64,000 nt of DNA from Ornithinimicrobium sp. F0845. Lineage in GTDB: Bacteria; Actinomycetota; Actinomycetes; Actinomycetales; Dermatophilaceae. The notes under the pieces were generated by a model. The model was not told the origin of the DNA, searched no databases, and was given only the letters and a program-made list of their open reading frames with translations. Shown piece by piece: positions 16,750-24,125 of this stretch (the first letter of the stretch is position 1; each line of letters begins with the position of its first letter). The stretch is from contig NZ_JALKAL010000003.1 of the NCBI RefSeq assembly GCF_023015765.1, positions 62,001-126,000 on the forward strand, written 5' to 3'. The position numbers and the translations under genes are program-made.

Positions 16750-17910
16750 GTGGTGAGCCTGCCGCCCGAGTTCCTCGAGGTGGAGTATGCCGGGTCGCTG
16801 GCGACCGTCCTGCCTGCGGTCGCGCAGAGCCTGGGTGTGCCTGCCCACCCGGGTGCCTCCCTCGGCCTGGAGCCGCTCTTCGTGCTGCCGCCCGCGCGGC
16901 GGGCGGTGGTCGCGCTCATCGACGGGCTCGGGGCGGAGCAGCTGCGCCGCCGCAGCGGGCACGCGCCGTTCCTGCGCTCCCTGGACAGTCCGGCACCGGC
17001 GCTGACCTGCGGTTTCCCAGCCACTACCGCCACGAGCCTGGGCAGCCTGGGGACCGGCCTGCCCCCCGGGGCGCACGGCATCGTCGGCTGGCAGGTGCTG
17101 ATGCCCGAGCACGACCGGCTGCTCAACCACCTGTCCTGGGACGAGGGGCCGGTGCCGGAGGCGTGGCAGCCGCACCCGACGCTCTTCCAGCAGCTCGAGG
17201 CGGCCGGGGTGGCGGTCACCCGGATCGGTCCGGGCTACTTCGACGGGTCGGGCATGACCCGGGCGGCCCAGCGCGGCGGCTCCTTCGCGCCGGCCTCCGA
17301 GCTCCCGGACCGGGTCGACGCTGCCGTCGCGGCGCTCAACGCCTCGCCGCGCGCGTTCGTCTACCTCTACTGGGGCGAGGTCGACAAGGTCGGCCACGTC
17401 CACGGGCCGGACTCGTGGCAGTGGGGCGAGGAGGTCGAGCGGACCGACGCCGCGCTGGCCGACCTGGCCGCCCGACTGCCCGCCGGGACGTCGCTGACGG
17501 TGACCGCCGACCACGGCATGGTCGACGCTCCCGAGACCCTGCGCCGCGACCTGGCCTGGGAGCCGGACCTGGCCCACGGCATACGGCACCTCGGTGGCGA
17601 CCCCCGCGTGCCGCAACCGCACTGCGAGCCCGGTGCCGCCCCGGAGGTGCTCGCCGCCTGGACCGAGCTGCTGGGGGAGACCGCGCTGGTCGTCAGCCGC
17701 GACGAGGCGGTGGAGCGCGGCTGGTTCGGGCCCGTGGAGGAGCGGGTGATCGAGCGCATCGGGGACCTCGTGGTGGCCATGCGTGGTCACGCCACGGTGC
17801 TGGACTCCCGTGCGCAGCGACCCGAGTTCCTGGCGCTCCAGGGACACCACGGCTCGCTGACACGCGAGGAGATGGCGATACCGCTGCTCCACCTGCCCGC
17901 CGTTACGTAG
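16750..17910 (+). CDS. Alkaline-phosphatase-superfamily nucleotide pyrophosphatase/phosphodiesterase
   Basis: A 386-residue protein of the type I phosphodiesterase fold. RRAVVALIDGLGAEQLRRR supplies the first metal Asp. CGFPATTATSLGSLGTGLPP holds the nucleophile Thr of PATTATSL. YLYWGEVDKVGHVHGPDS gives Asp/His metal ligands, and TVTADHGMVD the DHG motif. These hydrolyse phosphodiesters or phosphonates with two metals. It starts at GTG 16750 (or 16753) directly after DUF5998 and is followed by tdk. Confidence 0.83.
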   Translation: MVSLPPEFLEVEYAGSLATVLPAVAQSLGVPAHPGASLGLEPLFVLPPARRAVVALIDGLGAEQLRRRSGHAPFLRSLDSPAPALTCGFPATTATSLGSLGTGLPPGAHGIVGWQVLMPEHDRLLNHLSWDEGPVPEAWQPHPTLFQQLEAAGVAVTRIGPGYFDGSGMTRAAQRGGSFAPASELPDRVDAAVAALNASPRAFVYLYWGEVDKVGHVHGPDSWQWGEEVERTDAALADLAARLPAGTSLTVTADHGMVDAPETLRRDLAWEPDLAHGIRHLGGDPRVPQPHCEPGAAPEVLAAWTELLGETALVVSRDEAVERGWFGPVEERVIERIGDLVVAMRGHATVLDSRAQRPEFLALQGHHGSLTREEMAIPLLHLPAVT

Positions 17911-17920
17911 ACTGCACGCC

Positions 17921-18616
17921 GTGGCCGAGCTTGTCTTCTTCACCGGAACGATGGACTGCGGCAAGTCGACCCTCGCGCTCCAGATGGACCACAACCACGC
18001 CGCCCGCGGACGCGGCGGGCTGATCTTCTCCAAGCACGACCGGGCGGGGGAGTCGGTGCTGTCCTCCCGGCTGGGTCTGGCCCGCGAGGCCATCGAGGTC
18101 ACCGACGACCTGGACTTCTGGGACCTGGTCGTCGAGCAGGCCACCAGCGGTCGCCGCGTCGACTACCTGATCTGCGACGAGGCGCAGTTCTACACCCCGT
18201 TCCAGGTCGAGCAGCTGGCCAGGCTGGTGGACGAGATGGGCCTGGACGTCTTCGCCTTCGGGATCACCGCCGACTTCCGCGCCGAGCTGTTCCCCGGGTC
18301 CCGCCGCCTCATCGAGCTGGCCGACCGCACCGAGGTGCTGCAGGTCGAGGCCCTCTGCTGGTGCGGCAGGACCGCCACCCACAACGCGCGCGTCGTCGAC
18401 GGGGTGATGGTGGTCGAGGGCGACCAGGTCGTCGTCGGCGACGTGGGCGAGGGGGACCAGCCGGGGGAGTATGCCGGGGCGCAGGTCGTCGAGTACGAGG
18501 TGCTCTGCCGTCGGCACTACATGCGCCGGATGACCTCGCACGCGGCCCGCGCCGCGGCGCTGTCGCCCGAGGTGCTGCCCTTCGACCTCGACGTCTGTCC
18601 GGTGCCGCAACGATGA
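17921..18616 (+). CDS. tdk: Thymidine kinase
   Basis: A 231-residue type II thymidine kinase, which phosphorylates thymidine with ATP in the salvage pathway. P-loop TGTMDCGKSTLALQMDHN, the YLICDEAQFYTPFQVEQL motif with the catalytic Glu region, and the zinc-binding cysteines of ALCWCGRTATHNAR and VLCRRHYMRR are all present. The lasso loop and Tyr-rich end are in place. TAGACT at 17908-17913 lies 7 bases before the GTG, so it is probably leaderless. It overlaps the next gene by ATGA. Confidence 0.9.
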   Translation: MAELVFFTGTMDCGKSTLALQMDHNHAARGRGGLIFSKHDRAGESVLSSRLGLAREAIEVTDDLDFWDLVVEQATSGRRVDYLICDEAQFYTPFQVEQLARLVDEMGLDVFAFGITADFRAELFPGSRRLIELADRTEVLQVEALCWCGRTATHNARVVDGVMVVEGDQVVVGDVGEGDQPGEYAGAQVVEYEVLCRRHYMRRMTSHAARAAALSPEVLPFDLDVCPVPQR

Positions 18617-20187
18617 GTGACCGCAGGCCGGACCCGGTGGGGTCCTCGCCGGTCGATGACGACCGGACCCGTCCCGTGGAGCCTCCGCCGGGTGCCGTGC
18701 GCCGGGAGACCTGGGACAGCCCTGAGGCGCGCGCCGAGCAGGAGCGCTGGCGCGAGAACCACCCGCTGGAGGGCGGTCAGACCTACGGCCCGATCGCCGG
18801 GGCGTCGGCCCGCCCCAAGCCCTCACCCGCGGCCAAGGTGGCCCAGGCCGGCGTGACGGTCGGTCACGGCCTGAGCAGGTCCGCCAAGGCGGTGGCGCAC
18901 GGCACCAACGTCGTCGGCCACTCGGCATACCGGGTCACGCGCAGGGCGACCCACGCCGGGGGTGCGGGGGAGAGCGGCCTGTCCCGGCTGATCGAGATCC
19001 ACGGGCTGCACAACGCCGGTGACGCCGTCGTGGCCATCTCCCTGGCCGGCACGCTGTTCTTCTCCGTGCCGACGGGCGAGGCGCGCGGCCAGGTGGCGCT
19101 GTTCCTGCTGCTCACGCTGCTGCCCTTCAGCATCATCGCGCCGTTCGTCGGCCCGTTCCTGGACCGTTTCCGGCAGGGCCGGCGCTGGGCGATCGGCTCC
19201 ACGATGGCGATCCGGGCGGTGCTGTGCCTGGTGCTGGCCAGCTCGTTGGACACCTCGGCGTGGTGGCAGTTCCCGATGGCGCTGGGCATCCTCGTGGCGT
19301 CCAAGGCCTACAACGTGACCCGCTCGGCGGCCACGCCACGGCTGCTGCCGGAGGGGATGACCCTGGTCAAGGCCAACGGTCGGATGTCGCTGGCCGGGAC
19401 GCTCGGTGCGACCCTCGCCGCCCCGGTCGGGGTCGGCCTCGCCTACTTCGGTGCGGAGTGGTCGCTGCGTTTCGCGTTCCTGATCTTCGCCGTGGGCACC
19501 GTGCTGGCCATCCTGCTGTCGCCCCGGGTCGACTCGGCCAAGGGTGAGACCGAGGTGCCGATCGGTGAGGTGGCCGGGCGGTCCAGCCGCTGGGTCCCTG
19601 CGCCGGTCGTCACCGCGCTGCGCGCCAACGTTGGCCTGCGGATGCTCTCGGGATTCCTCACGATCTTCCTGGCGTTCCTGCTGCGCGAGTCGCCGCCGGA
19701 AGGGTGGGGTGGCGTTGACAACTACCCGCTGCTGCTGGGCGTGGTCGTGGCCGCGGCGGGTGCCGGATCGGCGCTCGGCACGCTGCTCGGGTCCCTGACC
19801 AAGATGTTGCCGCCGCGGGCCCTGGTGCGGATCACGCTGATCGTCGACGTGGTCGCCGCGGTGATCACGGCGTTCAACTTCGGCATGGTCACGGTCGTCA
19901 TGCTCTCGCTGGTCGTCGGGCTGTGTCAGCAGGTCGGCAAGCTGGCCCTGGACGCGGTGATCCAGGAGACGGTGCCCGAGCACATGCGCACCTCGGTGTT
20001 CGCTCGCTCGGAGACCCTGATCCAGCTCTCCTGGGTCATCGGCGGTGGCCTCGCGGTGGCGCTGCCCACCGACGCGACCATCGGGATGACGGTGATCGCC
20101 GTGGTGCTGGTGGCGTGGCTACTGGTCGTGCTGCTGCCGGGACGCAAAGGCTCGCGGTTGACTGCCGAGCGTGCCCCCTCAGCCTGA
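18613..20187 (+). CDS. MFS transporter with long cytoplasmic N-terminus
   Basis: A 524-residue membrane protein. The first ~125 residues are hydrophilic and include KVAQAGVTVGHGLSRSAKAV, then about 11-12 helices follow (from DAVVAISLAGTLFFSVPTGE on). The loop GPFLDRFRQGRRWAIG resembles MFS motif A. It overlaps tdk by four bases. It is the last core gene before the accessory island. The substrate is unknown; the helix pattern resembles the MFS_3/Enterobactin-exporter-like group. Confidence 0.75.
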   Translation: MSDRRPDPVGSSPVDDDRTRPVEPPPGAVRRETWDSPEARAEQERWRENHPLEGGQTYGPIAGASARPKPSPAAKVAQAGVTVGHGLSRSAKAVAHGTNVVGHSAYRVTRRATHAGGAGESGLSRLIEIHGLHNAGDAVVAISLAGTLFFSVPTGEARGQVALFLLLTLLPFSIIAPFVGPFLDRFRQGRRWAIGSTMAIRAVLCLVLASSLDTSAWWQFPMALGILVASKAYNVTRSAATPRLLPEGMTLVKANGRMSLAGTLGATLAAPVGVGLAYFGAEWSLRFAFLIFAVGTVLAILLSPRVDSAKGETEVPIGEVAGRSSRWVPAPVVTALRANVGLRMLSGFLTIFLAFLLRESPPEGWGGVDNYPLLLGVVVAAAGAGSALGTLLGSLTKMLPPRALVRITLIVDVVAAVITAFNFGMVTVVMLSLVVGLCQQVGKLALDAVIQETVPEHMRTSVFARSETLIQLSWVIGGGLAVALPTDATIGMTVIAVVLVAWLLVVLLPGRKGSRLTAERAPSA

Positions 20188-20221
20188 GGCTCGACGTCGA
20201 CCCCAGCTGACCTTGGGCCCC

Positions 20222-20450
20222 ATGATTGTGACCGGTTCTGAGCAAGGAGGATCTCGCGGCCCTCGACCGGTACGTCGAAGAAGCAGGCCTCGAGTCGAGG
20301 TCCGCTGCCGTCCCGCAGGCCATCTGCCGCCTGCAAGACCCGCAACTGGAGGCGGCCCATGCCGCCGCCTGGGATGAGTGGGCCGCCGCGGGAGATGAAG
20401 ACGCGTGGGCATCCGCGTCCTCGGACGGGCTCACCGATGCTGCGCGGTGA
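20222..20450 (+). pseudogene. MazE/RHH-type antitoxin remnant, N-terminus out of frame
   Basis: The frame ending at TGA 20448-20450 reads LSKEDLAALDRYVEEAGLES, then RSAAVPQAICRLQDPQLEAA and WDEWAAAGDEDAWASASSDG. This is a MazE-like antitoxin with its RHH helix-turn-helix and acidic C-terminal tail. The frame has no start codon: a TGA precedes the LSKED. An ATG at 20222 opens MIVTGSEQ in another frame, consistent with an indel after about five codons. The tail overlaps the toxin by 14 bases. Confidence 0.6.
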
Positions 20451-20742
20451 GATCCTTCTCGTCGATCTGGACCCAGTGCGCGGTAGCGACGGCAACAAAC
20501 GGCGCCCCGCGGTGCTCGTCAGCAATGACCGGGCGAACACCATCGCCCACCGACTCGGTCGTGGCGTCGTCACCGTCGTGCACCTCACCAGCAACGTGGA
20601 GCGGGTCTTCCCGTTCCAGGTGCTACTGCCAGCCGAGGAGACAGGACTGCGGGTGGACTCCGAGGCTCGGACGGAGCAGTTGCGCTAGGTCGCAGCCGAG
20701 CGGATTGTTTCTGCAGTAGGCCGGGTGCCGACGGTGGGTTGA
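20437..20742 (+). pseudogene. MazF/PemK toxin gene with premature stop
   Basis: From ATG 20437 the frame reads MLRGEILLVDLDPVRGSDGN, then KRRPAVLVSNDRANTIA and VTVVHLTSNVERVFPFQVLL, the MazF/PemK endoribonuclease core. It stops at TAG 20686-20688 after 83 residues. The next 17 codons in the same frame, VAAERIVSAVGRVP, match the expected last helix of the family, before TGA 20740-20742. One nonsense change therefore removes the C-terminal helix. The neighbouring antitoxin is also broken. Confidence 0.7.
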
Positions 20743-20821
20743 CGCGGTCTGCAACCCCGTGCCCGCGGGCGGGAGGCTATAGTGAGGGCGCCCCTCGTGC
20801 CAGCTGGCCGAGGGTTTCTTC

Positions 20822-21370
20822 ATGCCCAGAAGTGTTGAAGGAGTCCTGTTCCACCGACCTGCCACACCTGTGCGTGGGGCCCGCATCCTGCCCCTGAGTC
20901 AGCTGCGAGACCGCTACGTCGATCTACACGACCTGCACAGCTCGAACTACGTCCGCTCGCCCGAGGTCCTCACCCACCCGATCGCCCCGCTCAATTGCAT
21001 CTGGGCAGACGTCGTCTTCCTCTCCCCGGTCCACCCTGCCGCGCTGTTCGCCGCACTACGGCGATCCGGGCGATCGGTCACCGACACCGAGCCATGGGTC
21101 CTGCCCGCGAGCAGACTGGACCCCTCACGTGCGATCATCCGGCTCATGCGCGCCGGCACAGATGGGCACCACGCTGACCCCCCTGATGCCGACGACTACC
21201 TGCCGCTCACCACTGCCACGCTCCGAGCAGTCAACCGGATCACGGTTGACGCCGTGCAACGCCTTGAGTCGTTAGGGCCGGAGGATCCTTGGCTGCCCTG
21301 GGTTGACGTTCCGCACGTCCTCTATCGCGGCTCGATCCCACTCGACTGGTTCACCCGCACGCCGGACTGA
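20822..21370 (+). CDS. Hypothetical protein
   Basis: A 182-residue soluble protein of no family I recognise. It contains ARILPLSQLRDRYVDLHDLH, PLNCIWADVVFLSPVHPAAL and a terminal WVDVPHVLYRGSIPLDWF. No signal peptide or membrane helix. A TATAGT hexamer lies at 20778-20783, 38 bases upstream, and GAGGG serves as ribosome site. Codon use is high-GC like the rest. It stands alone between the mazEF remnant and DUF5655. Confidence 0.6.
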   Translation: MPRSVEGVLFHRPATPVRGARILPLSQLRDRYVDLHDLHSSNYVRSPEVLTHPIAPLNCIWADVVFLSPVHPAALFAALRRSGRSVTDTEPWVLPASRLDPSRAIIRLMRAGTDGHHADPPDADDYLPLTTATLRAVNRITVDAVQRLESLGPEDPWLPWVDVPHVLYRGSIPLDWFTRTPD

Positions 21371-21570
21371 CCCTGCGCCACAGTTCATTCAGAGCAAGTC
21401 GGGGACGCGACCACAGCGGCAAACACGATGCTCGGCGACGATGCGTCGTGGTTCTCGGTCTCTGGGGCACGAGCGCTGGGTGACACCGGGGACAGCACCG
21501 TTCAGGTGATCATCCCGGCTCGTGTTGAGCTGACGGGTCGGCATGCGGCTCGTGCATCTACGCTCGAACG

Positions 21571-21939
21571 ATGCGCGATGACACCGCCACCCCGGAGGAT
21601 CTGTTTCAAGGGTTCCCAGAAGGTCTTGCGATGTGCCGCGCGGTCCAAGAGGCCGTGTCCACACTCGGCGAAACGACTGTGAGGGTTACTGAAAGCCAAA
21701 TCGCCTTCGGCCGCCGCCGTGGCTTTGCCTACGTCTGGCGACCGGGACAGTACGTCAACAGTGATGTGCCAGCGGTACTCTCCATCGCGCTGCCGCGTGA
21801 AGTGAAGTCCGAGCGCTTCAAGGAAGTTGTGCATCCCTCGGCGAACGTGTGGATGCACCACTTCGAGCTTCACGACCCCACGGAAGTGGACGATCAGATC
21901 GTCGAATGGCTCGTCGAGGCGTACGCGAGCGCCCGCTGA
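21571..21939 (+). CDS. DUF5655 domain protein
   Basis: A 122-residue protein matching the DUF5655 pattern: VRVTESQIAFGRRRGFAYVW, then VLSIALPREVKSERFKEVVH and WMHHFELHDPTEVDDQIVEW. Function unknown; the domain often appears near mobile or DNA-modifying genes. TTGAGC (21535-21540) and TACGCT (21559-21564) form a promoter with an 18-base spacer, ending six bases before the ATG, so it is probably leaderless. Confidence 0.8.
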   Translation: MRDDTATPEDLFQGFPEGLAMCRAVQEAVSTLGETTVRVTESQIAFGRRRGFAYVWRPGQYVNSDVPAVLSIALPREVKSERFKEVVHPSANVWMHHFELHDPTEVDDQIVEWLVEAYASAR

Positions 21940-21977
21940 GCGCGGCAAAGGCTGATGCCTCCTAAGGGCTGGCAAGA

Positions 21978-21996
21978 CATAACGCGACGCGTTATG
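21978..21996. promoter_or_regulatory. HigBA operator, perfect 19-bp palindrome over the -10
   Basis: CATAACGCGACGCGTTATG is a perfect palindrome with one central base. It overlaps the TATGCT -10 (21993-21998) of the higBA promoter, whose start codon GTG 22005 follows after six bases. This is where an HTH antitoxin (HigA) would bind to repress the operon. Confidence 0.7.
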
Positions 21997-22004
21997 CTCG
22001 TCGG

Positions 22005-22286
22005 GTGATCAGGTCGTTCCGGGACACTGCGACGGAGCGCCTCTGGTCTCGCCAGCGGGCCAAGGGTCTCGACCCTCGGATCGAGAGGGTCGCCCTGCGC
22101 AAGCTGGTCATGCTGGATGCCGCCGAGACCCTGGACGACCTCAGGGTGCCGCCCGGCAACCGCCTGGAGGCGCTCAGGGGCGACCGGGCCGGCCAGCACA
22201 GCATCAGGATCAACCAGCAGTGGCGGGTCTGCTTCGTCTGGACGGAGGCCGGCCCGCAGGACGTCGAGATCGTTGACTACCACTGA
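22005..22286 (+). CDS. higB: HigB-type toxin (RelE superfamily mRNA interferase)
   Basis: A 93-residue HigB: MIRSFRDTATERLWSRQRAK, VALRKLVMLDAAETLDDLRV, PPGNRLEALRGDRAGQHSIR, INQQWRVCFVWTEAGPQDVE. PPGNRLE.L.GDR.GQ.SIRIN.QWR..F.W is the HigB signature. Toxin first, antitoxin second is the usual order. It is probably a leaderless GTG start with its operator on the -10. All core residues appear intact. Confidence 0.9.
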   Translation: MIRSFRDTATERLWSRQRAKGLDPRIERVALRKLVMLDAAETLDDLRVPPGNRLEALRGDRAGQHSIRINQQWRVCFVWTEAGPQDVEIVDYH

Positions 22287-22300
22287 AGGAGGTGTACGGC

Positions 22301-22597
22301 ATGGGCGCGACAATCGCTCCGGTCCATCCTGGCGAGGTGCTGCTCGAGGAGTTTCTCGGACCTTTGCAGGTCACGCAGCACCACCTGGCCGTCTCGATCG
22401 GCGTGCCCCCGCGCAGGATCAACGAGATCGTGCACGGGAAGCGCAGCGTCACGGCTGACACGGCCCTGCGCCTGTCCCGCTACTTCGGGACCAGCGACCG
22501 GTTCTGGCTCAATCTGCAGACCCGGTACGACCTGGAGACCCGCAAGGACGCCATCGGGGCAGACCTGGACCAGATCCATCCTCTACGGACGGCCTGA
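22301..22597 (+). CDS. higA: HigA-type HTH antitoxin
   Basis: A 98-residue XRE/HigA antitoxin: PVHPGEVLLEEFLGPLQVTQ, HHLAVSIGVPPRRINEIVHG, KRSVTADTALRLSRYFGTSD. The HPGE.L.EEF start and R(I)NEIV.GKR..TA.TALRL are diagnostic. It neutralises HigB and should bind the upstream palindrome. ATG 22301 is preferred over GTG 22292, because GGAGG (22288-22292) lies 8 bases before it. It starts 14 bases after the toxin stop. Confidence 0.9.
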   Translation: MGATIAPVHPGEVLLEEFLGPLQVTQHHLAVSIGVPPRRINEIVHGKRSVTADTALRLSRYFGTSDRFWLNLQTRYDLETRKDAIGADLDQIHPLRTA

Positions 22598-22740
22598 CAA
22601 CTTCAGCCTCGCGGCAGATGAGGGCGCCCCGAAAGGTGCGCTGTGCGTCGCTCTTGGGTTTACCATTTGCGGTGTCGCGACCTCGGTGGGTGGGATCCCG
22701 TGCGGGCAGAAACGTCGACCTTCATCGAAAGGACGACAAC

Positions 22741-23559
22741 ATGTCCCGAGCTGCTGGGAGAATGAAGGGCGTGCACCCTAACCTGCTCCGGCTAGACCGC
22801 CTCGCCGCGCACCTGGCGACCGACCCGCATGTCCAGGCGGTCCTGGGCCTGGGCTCGGCCGGGGACCAGACACACCGGTTTGATGACCACTCCGACATCG
22901 ACTTTTTCCTCGTCACCGACACCACCGACACCAAGGACCGGTACCTGCAGGAGACCAGCTGGCTCGAAGGTTTCGGTGGCCAGGTCGCGTATAGCTTCGT
23001 CAACGACCCGAATGGGAGGAAGGCACTCCTTGACGATGGGCTGTTCCTGGAGTACGCAATCTTTACCCTGGACCAGCTCGGCGCCTTACCGGTCACCGGG
23101 GCGCGTGTGGTCTGGTCCCGTGGAAGTGATGATCCGCTCGCCCTCGGGGCGGTCGTGCCGGCCGCCACAGCGATGGACACTGTGGACTTCCACCTCAACG
23201 AGGCCCTGACCAACCTGTACGTCGGACTGCACCGTGAGCTGCGGGGTGAGCACTTGGCCGCAATGCGGTTCATCCAGGTCTATGCCGTGGACCGGGTCCT
23301 TGCGCTGGTGCGGCTCGACCCCGCGACGGAGCTGGACCATCCGGACCCCTTCGAGGCGACCCGCCGTATCGAGCGTGCCGCTCTACCCGGAGGCATACCG
23401 CTGCCCCGGATGGTCCCCGGCTACACGGACAACATTGAGGGTGCACGAGCAGTCCTGGCTTGGCTCACCGCTCACCACGACACCGACCCCGTCATCGTCG
23501 CAGCGATCCGAGAACTGACCACGACGCTCGAAACCCAGTGCCAGTCCGACAACGCTTAG
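22741..23559 (+). CDS. Nucleotidyltransferase-domain protein
   Basis: A 272-residue protein with a minimal nucleotidyltransferase motif: AVLGLGSAGDQTHRFDDHSD then IDFFLVTD, the GS...D.D pattern of the pol-beta/aminoglycoside-nucleotidyltransferase fold. A helical C-terminal half follows (VDFHLNEALTNLYVGLHREL). Chemistry would be NMP transfer to a small molecule or protein; the substrate is unknown. ATG 22741 has AAAGGA upstream. Resistance-type or MNT-like roles are both possible. Confidence 0.7.
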   Translation: MSRAAGRMKGVHPNLLRLDRLAAHLATDPHVQAVLGLGSAGDQTHRFDDHSDIDFFLVTDTTDTKDRYLQETSWLEGFGGQVAYSFVNDPNGRKALLDDGLFLEYAIFTLDQLGALPVTGARVVWSRGSDDPLALGAVVPAATAMDTVDFHLNEALTNLYVGLHRELRGEHLAAMRFIQVYAVDRVLALVRLDPATELDHPDPFEATRRIERAALPGGIPLPRMVPGYTDNIEGARAVLAWLTAHHDTDPVIVAAIRELTTTLETQCQSDNA

Positions 23560-23686
23560 AGGCCACCTGCGGCAAGACCGGACGAGCGTAGCCGCTCGCC
23601 ACGCGGCAGTAGCGTGCGGCCACGCTCAGTGCGGCAAATGAGTACGTCTCGGGAACCTGTCGAGTCGTGGTCAGAGGAAGGCCTTA

Positions 23687-23706
23687 TCATCGTCGTATGA
23701 CGATGA
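23687..23706. promoter_or_regulatory. Operator of the ArsR-type metal regulator, over the start codon
   Basis: TCATCGTCGTATGACGATGA is a perfect inverted repeat of 8 bp arms with a 4-base centre. It runs from the end of the TATCAT -10 (23685-23690) across the ATG at 23697. A dimeric regulator bound here would block RNA polymerase. With the ATG six bases after the -10 the transcript is likely leaderless. Confidence 0.65.
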
Positions 23707-24125
23707 CATCGAACGGTTCGACATCTTCCTGGGTGCCTTCGGGCGGTGGCGGCCTGGAGGTGGCTGCGGCGTTGTTCCACGGCCTGTCGGACCCGTCACG
23801 GCTGTCGATCCTGCAGCACCTGACCTTGGGCGAGCACCGCGTCCGGGACCTCACCGACCACCTCGGGCTGGCGCAGTCGACGGTGAGCGCGCACCTGGCG
23901 TGCCTGCGCGACTGCGGCCTGGTGGTGTCCCGGCCGGAGGGCCGGGCCTCGATGTTCTCGCTGACCAGTGCGCCGGAGCTGCTGGGCGTGCTGGACGCCG
24001 CGGAACGGTTGCTGGCCACCTCGGGGTATGCGGTGGCGCTGTGCCCGAACTACGGCGTCGGGACCGAGGGCAACCCCGCCCCGGACCAGCTGCGTACCCA
24101 CGCCGGGCAGGAGGCCGGAGCGTGA
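23697..24125 (+). CDS. ArsR/SmtB metal-responsive repressor, CmtR-like
   Basis: A 142-residue winged-helix repressor: LFHGLSDPSRLSILQHLTLG, VRDLTDHLGLAQSTVSAHLA, CLRDCGLVVSRPEGRASMFS. Cysteines in CLRDCGLV and one near the end (VALCPNYG) match the Cys57/Cys61/Cys102 set that CmtR uses for Cd(II)/Pb(II). Metal identity is inferred from that pattern. It overlaps the P-type ATPase gene by GTGA and probably autoregulates through the palindrome over its start. Confidence 0.83.
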   Translation: MTMTSNGSTSSWVPSGGGGLEVAAALFHGLSDPSRLSILQHLTLGEHRVRDLTDHLGLAQSTVSAHLACLRDCGLVVSRPEGRASMFSLTSAPELLGVLDAAERLLATSGYAVALCPNYGVGTEGNPAPDQLRTHAGQEAGA

